Source: JAYUHK01 sp043767025 (lineage in GTDB: Bacteria > Bacteroidota > Bacteroidia > Chitinophagales > Saprospiraceae). Taken from it: 48,693 nucleotides of DNA. The notes under the pieces are model-generated. The model did no database searches, was not told the DNA's origin, and saw only the letters and a list, made by a program, of their open reading frames with translations. Positions within the stretch are counted from its first letter, which is position 1. The number at the start of each line of letters is the position of its first letter. Made by a program: the position numbers and the translations under genes. Below, in pieces: positions 42,923 to 48,693 of this stretch. The stretch spans positions 1-48,693 of the forward strand of contig JAYUHK010000061.1 in NCBI GenBank assembly GCA_043767025.1. Direction: 5' to 3'.

Positions 42923-43915
42923 TTGGTAAAAATATCAACTATTAATCTCGGCGAATTTCCGCTCCTGCTTGCGCCGATGGAAGACGTAAGCGATCCTCCG
43001 TTTCGCGCGCTTTGCAAAAAGTTTGGCGCAGATATGATGTACACGGAGTTCATCAGTGTAGAAGGTTTGATTCGTGATGCTATCAAAAGTAGGCAAAAAT
43101 TAGATATTTTTGACGAAGAACGTCCCGTAGGAATACAAATTTTTGGCGGTGATGAAGAGCCGATGACGATGGCGGCAAGGATTGTAGAAGCTACGGGACC
43201 AGATTTGTTGGATATTAATTTCGGTTGTCCAGTCAAAAAAGTGACTTGCAAAGGCGCGGGTGCGGGTATTCTGAAAGATGTACCAAAAATGGTAAAACTC
43301 ACCGAAGCGATTGTAAAATCTACTAATTTGCCAGTCACCGTCAAAACTCGTTTGGGCTGGAACAACTCTATGCTCAACATCGAAGAAGTGGCGGAGCGGC
43401 TGCAAGACATCGGTATTCAGGCACTTTCGATTCATGGGCGCACTCGCGAACAGATGTACAAAGGCGATGCGGATTGGTCTTTGATAGCCAAAGTAAAAAA
43501 TAATCCCCGAATAAAAATCCCGATTTTTGGAAATGGTGACATAGATTCTCCACAAAAAGCCAAACTCTACCGCGAGCGATATGGCGTGGACGGCATTATG
43601 ATTGGGCGCGCCAGCATCGGCTATCCTTGGATATTTAGAGAAATCAAACATTATTTCGCTACGGGCGAACTTCACACGCCGCCCAGCACCGAAGAACGCG
43701 TGGACGCAGCACGCCAACATCTCCAAAATTCCATCGCTTGGAAAGGTCAAAAATTAGGAATACTCGAAATGCGCCGCCATTACGCCAATTATTTTCGCGG
43801 ATTTGAAAACATCAAAAACTTCCGTATGCAGTTGGTTTCTACCGAAATCCCCGAAGAATTATACGCTATTTTGGACGAAATTCAGGAAGTATATGCCCAA
43901 GTGGAAGCGGTATAA
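42923..43915 (+). CDS. dus: tRNA-dihydrouridine synthase (DusB-like)
   Basis: A 330-residue FMN enzyme that reduces uridine in tRNA. APMEDVSDPPFR is the FMN-binding start of the barrel, C102 in DINFGCPVKKVTCKGAGAG is the catalytic cysteine, and GIQALSIHGRTREQMYKG and GIMIGRASIGYPWIF complete the family blocks. There is no ATG before residue 19. TTG at 42923 gives M-VKISTINLGEFPLLLAPM, the usual DusB start, and fits the promoter; GTG at 42905 overlaps the -7 box. It is followed 23 bp later by the CCA-adding-enzyme family gene, so tRNA processing genes share an operon. Confidence 0.92.
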   Translation: MVKISTINLGEFPLLLAPMEDVSDPPFRALCKKFGADMMYTEFISVEGLIRDAIKSRQKLDIFDEERPVGIQIFGGDEEPMTMAARIVEATGPDLLDINFGCPVKKVTCKGAGAGILKDVPKMVKLTEAIVKSTNLPVTVKTRLGWNNSMLNIEEVAERLQDIGIQALSIHGRTREQMYKGDADWSLIAKVKNNPRIKIPIFGNGDIDSPQKAKLYRERYGVDGIMIGRASIGYPWIFREIKHYFATGELHTPPSTEERVDAARQHLQNSIAWKGQKLGILEMRRHYANYFRGFENIKNFRMQLVSTEIPEELYAILDEIQEVYAQVEAV

Positions 43916-43938
43916 AAAATTATTCTACAAAAAAGCCT

Positions 43939-45369
43939 ATGTTTTTTCATATCAATAAAGATGAAATTGCGATTTTAAAACAAATTGGCGAAGCCGCAAA
44001 AGAACTCGGCTTTCCTGCCTATATCGTCGGCGGCTACGTCCGCGACCGACTGCTGGCGCGCCCGTCGAAAGATATGGATATTGTGTGTGTCGGAAGTGGG
44101 ATTCAGTTGGCAGAAGCCTTGGCAAATCGGCTTTTTCCGCGCCCCCGTGTCGTTACTTACAGCCGTTTTGGGACGGCAATGCTGCGCCACGAAGGTATGG
44201 AAATCGAATTTGTAGGCGCGCGCAGAGAGTCGTATCGGCACGACTCGCGCAACCCCACTGTGGAAGAAGGAACGCTCGAAGACGACCAAAACCGAAGGGA
44301 TTTTACCATCAATGCGTTGGCGGTCAGCCTCAACGATGCAGACTTTGGGCAGATTATTGACCCTTTCAATGGACTTCGACACCTCGAAGACAAAATCCTG
44401 CAAACGCCACTCGAAGCAGGACAAACTTTTTCGGACGACCCACTTCGCATGATGCGCGCCGTCCGATTTTCTACCCAGTTAGGTTTCAGAATAGAAGAAA
44501 AAACATTTAATGCTATTTCGGAGCATCGCGACCGGATTCATATTATCTCAAAAGAACGAATTACGAGCGAATTAGAAAAAATAATCGCCTCCGAAGTCCC
44601 TTCCAAAGGCTTCAAGCAGTTGTTTGATACTGGCTTATTGCATCTTATTTTCCCCGAAATGGCTGCATTATATGGCGTGGATTTTGTGAAAGGCAAAGGT
44701 CACAAAGATAATTTTTACCACACGCTGGAGGTTTTGGACGGCGTTTGCAAAAAATCTAATAATATTTGGTTGCGTTGGGCTGCAATTTTCCATGACATCG
44801 CAAAACCGCCTACCAAACGTTTTGACGAGGTAGTTGGCTGGACATTTCATGGTCACGAAACGCTCGGAGCGGCGATGTGTCCGCGCATTTTTAAACGATT
44901 TCGCTTGCCTACCGATGCCAAATTGAGGTATGTTCAGAAGTTGGTTTATCTGCACCTTCGCCCGATTAGCCTTACGAAAGAGGAAGTTACGGATTCAGCG
45001 ATTCGCCGCCTGCTTTTTGACGCTGGAGATGATATCGACGATTTGATGTTGCTTTGTGAAGCCGATATTACGTCCAAAAATCCCAACAAAGTCAGGCGTT
45101 ATCTGGAAGGCTACGAACTGATGCGGATAAAACTGAAAGAAGTCGAGGAAAATGACCGAGTCCGGAACTGGCAGCCGCCGATTACGGGCGAGATTATTAT
45201 GGCGACATTCGGAATCAAACCTGCGCGCGAAGTCGGGATTATAAAAAATGCTATTCGAGAAGCAATTTTGGACGGCGTGATTTCCAACAGCGAAGCCGAC
45301 GGGTTTGAGTTTATGCTGTCGGAAGGTAAAAAATTAGGATTGATCCCTGTCACTAAAATGGATAATTAA
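43939..45369 (+). CDS. tRNA nucleotidyltransferase / poly(A) polymerase family protein with HD domain
   Basis: A 476-residue class II nucleotidyltransferase of the CCA-adding-enzyme family. G31-G32-x2-R35-D36 (VGGYVRDRLL) and the metal pair D45-M-D47 are the head-domain signature. RRDFTINAL (119-127) and DPLRMMRAVRFSTQLGF are the next motifs. A C-terminal HD domain (H285-D286 in FHDIAKP) may act as a phosphatase/phosphodiesterase, as in E. coli Cca. Sequence does not prove whether it adds CCA or only A. It follows dus. Its 3' end overlaps the convergent TamL-like gene by 17 bp. Confidence 0.92.
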   Translation: MFFHINKDEIAILKQIGEAAKELGFPAYIVGGYVRDRLLARPSKDMDIVCVGSGIQLAEALANRLFPRPRVVTYSRFGTAMLRHEGMEIEFVGARRESYRHDSRNPTVEEGTLEDDQNRRDFTINALAVSLNDADFGQIIDPFNGLRHLEDKILQTPLEAGQTFSDDPLRMMRAVRFSTQLGFRIEEKTFNAISEHRDRIHIISKERITSELEKIIASEVPSKGFKQLFDTGLLHLIFPEMAALYGVDFVKGKGHKDNFYHTLEVLDGVCKKSNNIWLRWAAIFHDIAKPPTKRFDEVVGWTFHGHETLGAAMCPRIFKRFRLPTDAKLRYVQKLVYLHLRPISLTKEEVTDSAIRRLLFDAGDDIDDLMLLCEADITSKNPNKVRRYLEGYELMRIKLKEVEENDRVRNWQPPITGEIIMATFGIKPAREVGIIKNAIREAILDGVISNSEADGFEFMLSEGKKLGLIPVTKMDN

Positions 45370-47698
45370 TTCCAAAATTCCAGTTAATTTGAGAAAATTT
45401 TAGGTCAGATGGTTTCTGAATTATCCAACGGCGACCGTTTTCGTCTGCGAAAGGATTTTTGAGTTTATAGCCCAAATCAACCCTTATGACGGCGAAAGAA
45501 GCATCAACACGAAGCCCAAAACCCGTTCCGATGGCTAATTGATTCCAAAGTTGCTTTATATTTGGTAGCTTTGATTCGGGGCGAGCGGGGTCTGGTCTAA
45601 GGTTCCAAACGTTGCCGATGTCCAAAAACGTTGCACCTTTCACACGCCACCAAATAGGAAAGCGATGCTCAATATTTCCCTCCAGCACAATGTCACCGGA
45701 TTGATAATAAAATAAATTTTTGTTAGCCGCAGTATCCCTAAAAGCTCCCGGTCCCAACTCACGAACACGCCAACCCCTGATGCTGTTTGGTCCGCCGAGA
45801 AAAAATTGCTTGATGTATGGAATATTTTGAGACTTGCTGAAAGGTAAGACAATTCCTGCCCGCAAGCGTGTGGCGAGGACGTTGTTTCCTGAAAATTGTC
45901 GCTGATAGCGCACGTCAGATTCCAATCGTAAGAATTTAGCAAACTCAAAAACATCAAGAAAGCGAATTTTTTTATTTAAAATCTTATCCGCCACGAGCAA
46001 CTCCAATCCCGAAAGCTCAAAATTAGTAAGTATTTGCCAAGATTCGCCAGAGATATTCGTTGATTTTATCCAAGAATGTGATATATCCCGAATCAAAAAA
46101 CCTGTAAATAATTGCGGTACAAATCCATTTTTTAGTAGCGGATTATTGGCAATGATAGAATCAAAAGCGGTGCTTGTAGTCGGATTGAGATAATCAACCC
46201 CAAAATGATTGACTTTCCAGTTGTGACTGCCGTTTGGAGTTTCGGATTTTAGCTGAAAACCCCAACTCGCCGTCGCTAACCAGTTTTGATAGGCTTTAAA
46301 GAATTTTTGATAACTTAACGTAGAAGAAATTTGGGATACTCCGTTATTTTTCAAAATATTATACCATTTATTGTCTTTGGAAGAAAATAAATATTTCAGT
46401 CCGTAGAGGTCAATATACTTTGCAAATGACAGCGTTGGCTGCAATTTGAAGTTCAATAAATTTACATTTCTGAATGTTTGGTCCAAGTCGAAACCAAAGT
46501 CTGTAGAGATAGAGAATGTTTCGCCAGCACCCAAAAAATTACGATTTTTGAACAATAAATTGAGAGAAGGTCCGAATAAATATCTACTGCTAATCGTTTG
46601 TGGCGCAATATTATTGCTAAAATGAACGTCCAATTCTGCCTGCGCAGTCATTTTTTTTTCTGGCGTTAATGTGACTTCAAAATTGATGCGAGAATTATCT
46701 GCTGTATCTATTTTAGAGCGAACATTTACGAACTTGTAAAGCCCCGAACTATTGATTTTTTGAAAACTTTTGTCTATTGCATACTGATTGTATAAATCAC
46801 CTTTTTTGAATAAAAAAAAGCGCGTGACGGCATCTGCCGAAATTTTATTTTTATCGGACTGCGTAATAAAACGAAAATTTTGAATAATTGTGTCTGTTTC
46901 GACTGCGTCAAGACTCTTTATTTTGCTGGTCGGACGAATTAAAACCTCTCCGATAGTATATAATTGGTGCGGCTTGGCATCTGGCGAAAGCTGAATGTCA
47001 AGCACCACATTCACCCGATGATTGTTGCTATCCAAAGTAGGCGAAATAAAATTTGGTGCAAAAGTAGCATAGCCGTTGTTTTTGAGTAAGCTCGAAATCC
47101 GTGCTGTTTCTTGGTCGTATTTTCTACTATCTAACAATTCATTTTTTTTGAAAAAAGAACTATTTTGTGACATTTTTAACAACTTCAAAACTCCAGTATC
47201 TTCCGAAGTGTAAAAAAGCGAATCCACCAAATACGGACGATTGGTAAAAACGCGATAGACCGAAACAGCCGACTTGGGATTTTTTCTATCTCCACTGAAC
47301 CAATGCGTGCGTTTTTTTACAAATTCATTTTGAACTTGTGCGTCCAAATATCCGCGTTTGTGCAGCAATTTGACCATACTGGAGGACGCGTCTTTTGCAG
47401 CTTCGGTATCCAAAAAAACGGGAACCTCTCCAAAATTTCGTTTTATCAAGCCTCTCGAATAATAATGCAGCCACCTTCTATTGAGAAAAAGAACTTTTCC
47501 ATTCGGTTTTTGCTTCAATAATGCCGATAATTCTAACAGCAACTGTTCCTGATTTGCTAACTTTGCCGAAGATTCGAGTTTAATCTTATTTTCGGACAGA
47601 AAAAATTGTCCGTCTTTTACATATCTGCTCAAGCTGCAACTCGACATCAAGGTCGAGAAACAGACGAGCAAGTAAAAATAATATTTTAATTTATTCAT
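45353..47698 (-). CDS. TamL-like outer-membrane lipoprotein (BamA/TamA family)
   Basis: A 781-residue protein with a lipoprotein signal (MNKLKYYFYLLVCFSTLMSSC, lipobox near the Cys) and the BamA-type layout: N-terminal POTRA-like repeats (about 30-360) and a C-terminal 16-strand barrel that ends at NWNFGINYPF. The VRGWRVRELG-type loop is present as NSIRGWRVRELGPGAFRD. In Bacteroidota, BamA-family lipoproteins of this type are known as TamL, working with TamB; tamB is not in the window. The divergent trmH-family gene starts 129 bp away. The start at 47698 opens the lipoprotein signal. Confidence 0.87.
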   Translation of the reverse strand: MNKLKYYFYLLVCFSTLMSSCSLSRYVKDGQFFLSENKIKLESSAKLANQEQLLLELSALLKQKPNGKVLFLNRRWLHYYSRGLIKRNFGEVPVFLDTEAAKDASSSMVKLLHKRGYLDAQVQNEFVKKRTHWFSGDRKNPKSAVSVYRVFTNRPYLVDSLFYTSEDTGVLKLLKMSQNSSFFKKNELLDSRKYDQETARISSLLKNNGYATFAPNFISPTLDSNNHRVNVVLDIQLSPDAKPHQLYTIGEVLIRPTSKIKSLDAVETDTIIQNFRFITQSDKNKISADAVTRFFLFKKGDLYNQYAIDKSFQKINSSGLYKFVNVRSKIDTADNSRINFEVTLTPEKKMTAQAELDVHFSNNIAPQTISSRYLFGPSLNLLFKNRNFLGAGETFSISTDFGFDLDQTFRNVNLLNFKLQPTLSFAKYIDLYGLKYLFSSKDNKWYNILKNNGVSQISSTLSYQKFFKAYQNWLATASWGFQLKSETPNGSHNWKVNHFGVDYLNPTTSTAFDSIIANNPLLKNGFVPQLFTGFLIRDISHSWIKSTNISGESWQILTNFELSGLELLVADKILNKKIRFLDVFEFAKFLRLESDVRYQRQFSGNNVLATRLRAGIVLPFSKSQNIPYIKQFFLGGPNSIRGWRVRELGPGAFRDTAANKNLFYYQSGDIVLEGNIEHRFPIWWRVKGATFLDIGNVWNLRPDPARPESKLPNIKQLWNQLAIGTGFGLRVDASFAVIRVDLGYKLKNPFADENGRRWIIQKPSDLKFSQINWNFGINYPF

Positions 47699-47778
47699 TG
47701 TATTTTGTGACAAGAAACGAGTGTAAATAAATTACTCATTTTTTCAATAAATTTGAATAATTTATTTTTATTCATTCC

Positions 47779-47786
47779 CAAAATTA
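47779..47786 (-). promoter_or_regulatory. Candidate -7 box of the TamL-like gene
   Basis: TAATTTTG on the minus strand matches TAnnTTTG, in the divergent gap with the trmH-family gene. The leader would be about 80 bases. Confidence 0.35.
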
Positions 47787-47826
47787 AAATCAAATATTGG
47801 CTTCTTCTAAAAAATAAATTTTTCAA

Positions 47827-48588
47827 ATGTTTTCTCAAAGCAAAATCAAATATGTGCAGTCGCTGCACCAAAAAAAGTTTAGACAAAAATACAACAAATT
47901 TTTGGTGGAAGGTGTAAAAATAGCCTCCGAAGTTTTGAACGAAAAATTAGTTCCGATAGAAATGATTTTTGCCACCGAAAGTTGGATTGCTGACCACAAA
48001 CCAAGTCTAAAATCTATTGCCTACGAAACGGTAAGCGTTGCGGAGCTAAAAAAAATATCCTGCTTAGAAACGCCCAATCAGGTGCTAATAGTACTCGAAA
48101 AACCTGAAATAAATATTAATTATAGTCAGATTTGTGACACCATTTCTTTGTATTTAGACGGAATCCAAGATCCCGGAAATATGGGAACGATTTTGCGAAT
48201 TGCGGACTGGTTTGGGATTAAAAATATTTTTTGCTCGCCCGACACGGTGGATTTTCAGAGTCCAAAAGTGATACAAGCCTCGATGGGTTCTTTTCTGCGC
48301 GTACAAACTATCGAAATTTCGTTAGTAGAGTTAAAAAATTTAATGCCCGATACTCCTATTTTTGGAGCTGTCTTGGACGGAGCAGCCACCAATGTTTTCG
48401 AGCTTTCGAGGCAAGAAAAGGCGCGCGGTATTATCGTCATCGGCAACGAAGGCGGCGGCATACGCAGTCATAATTTGCCACATATTTCAAATCCGATATT
48501 CATAGAAAAACATCAGGGAAGCAAAGCAGAATCGCTCAACGCAGCAATCGCTACGAGTATTATTTGTGCTATTTTTAGAAGTAAATAA
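47827..48588 (+). CDS. TrmH/SpoU-family RNA 2'-O-methyltransferase
   Basis: A 253-residue SPOUT-fold enzyme. The substrate-binding N-terminal domain starts SKIKYVQSLHQKKFRQKYNK. The trefoil-knot motifs are DGIQDPGNMGTILR (111-124), GIIVIGNEGGGI (201-212) and ESLNAAIATSI (235-245). It probably methylates a ribose in rRNA or tRNA, but the target cannot be told. The gene is complete and divergent from the TamL-like gene. Confidence 0.9.
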   Translation: MFSQSKIKYVQSLHQKKFRQKYNKFLVEGVKIASEVLNEKLVPIEMIFATESWIADHKPSLKSIAYETVSVAELKKISCLETPNQVLIVLEKPEININYSQICDTISLYLDGIQDPGNMGTILRIADWFGIKNIFCSPDTVDFQSPKVIQASMGSFLRVQTIEISLVELKNLMPDTPIFGAVLDGAATNVFELSRQEKARGIIVIGNEGGGIRSHNLPHISNPIFIEKHQGSKAESLNAAIATSIICAIFRSK

Positions 48589-48612
48589 AATGTTTTAAGT
48601 GTCAAACAACAA

Positions 48613-48660
48613 ATATCGAATATCGAATAAGGAACGCCGAATATCGAATAATGAAATCAA
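48613..48660. repeat. CGAATAT-type intergenic repeat at the right edge
   Basis: TATCGAA occurs at 48614-48620, 48621-48627 and 48642-48648, within a run that also holds AAGGAACGCCGAAT. Low-complexity stretches of this kind are common between genes in Bacteroidota. No gene is seen from 48589 to the edge, but the window stops at 48693. Confidence 0.5.
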
Positions 48661-48693
48661 TGTGAAGATAACTTTTGCTGTTCCGTTCTTCTA

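Noticed and set aside
42688..43410. N-terminal extension of gyrA by 241 residues
   Set aside because: The extra residues have no gyrase character, mirror the dus gene on the other strand and would remove the normal GyrA start at 42687.
1..48693. tRNA, rRNA, CRISPR array or intact insertion sequence
   Set aside because: No cloverleaf-like sequence, rRNA segment, regular spacer-repeat array or transposase gene was found in the intergenic gaps read on both strands.

Overview
The window comes from a member of the Bacteroidota. It carries the core of a type IX secretion system (porU, porV and a PorP/SprF-family gene), two secreted proteins with type A or type B (gliding-motility-type) sorting domains, a TamL-like lipoprotein of the BamA/TamA family, AT-rich leaders, and -7 boxes of the Bacteroidota form TAnnTTTG in front of many genes. 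I cannot fix the family or genus. No rRNA, tRNA, CRISPR array or intact insertion sequence was seen.

Layout. 1-2383: a decayed defence island on the minus strand. It holds an Rpn-type nuclease fragment, a C-terminal fragment of unclear origin, an intact DUF1016/YhcG nuclease, an hsdM remnant with an internal stop and a lost C-terminus, a 5' remnant of a Dam-family methylase, and a gene cut by the window edge. 2449-8856: porU-porV on the minus strand, divergent from porP/sprF. 9009-16996: a small secreted Cys-rich protein, a NUDIX hydrolase, DUF3467, kdsC, a secreted GH2 beta-galactosidase, a secreted M1 peptidase and a DUF423 membrane protein. 17265-17750: a small beta-barrel protein behind three phased repeats that match the LytTR-regulator site. 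17948-24558: a surface-glycan set (DegT aminotransferase, UDP-glucuronate decarboxylase, RmlB, SLBB/Wza-like exporter) with a MntA/HepT toxin-antitoxin pair wedged between two sugar genes. 24628-29596: a PKD/CHU_C adhesin-like protein, an esterase and an M17 aminopeptidase.

29597-38170: an intergenic block rich in hairpins, then ppk2, an S4 RNA-binding protein, an SGNH hydrolase, groES-groEL, a TonB-C protein, pyrG and a GT-C-type membrane protein. This block is bracketed by two 104-bp inverted repeats at about 94 % identity. 38171-39971: a second accessory stretch, with a PD-(D/E)XK protein and a two-gene retropepsin-like module flanked by perfect 17-bp direct repeats. 40090-48588: housekeeping genes gyrA, dus, a CCA-adding-enzyme family gene, the TamL-like gene and a trmH-family methyltransferase. 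The right edge ends in a short CGAATAT-type intergenic repeat.

The less usual signals are the retropepsin cassette with its direct repeats, the LytTR-like operator array, the 104-bp inverted repeat pair, a 34-bp box shared by the upstream regions of two unrelated genes, and the toxin-antitoxin pair inside the glycan operon. None of these can be called a new system from sequence alone.
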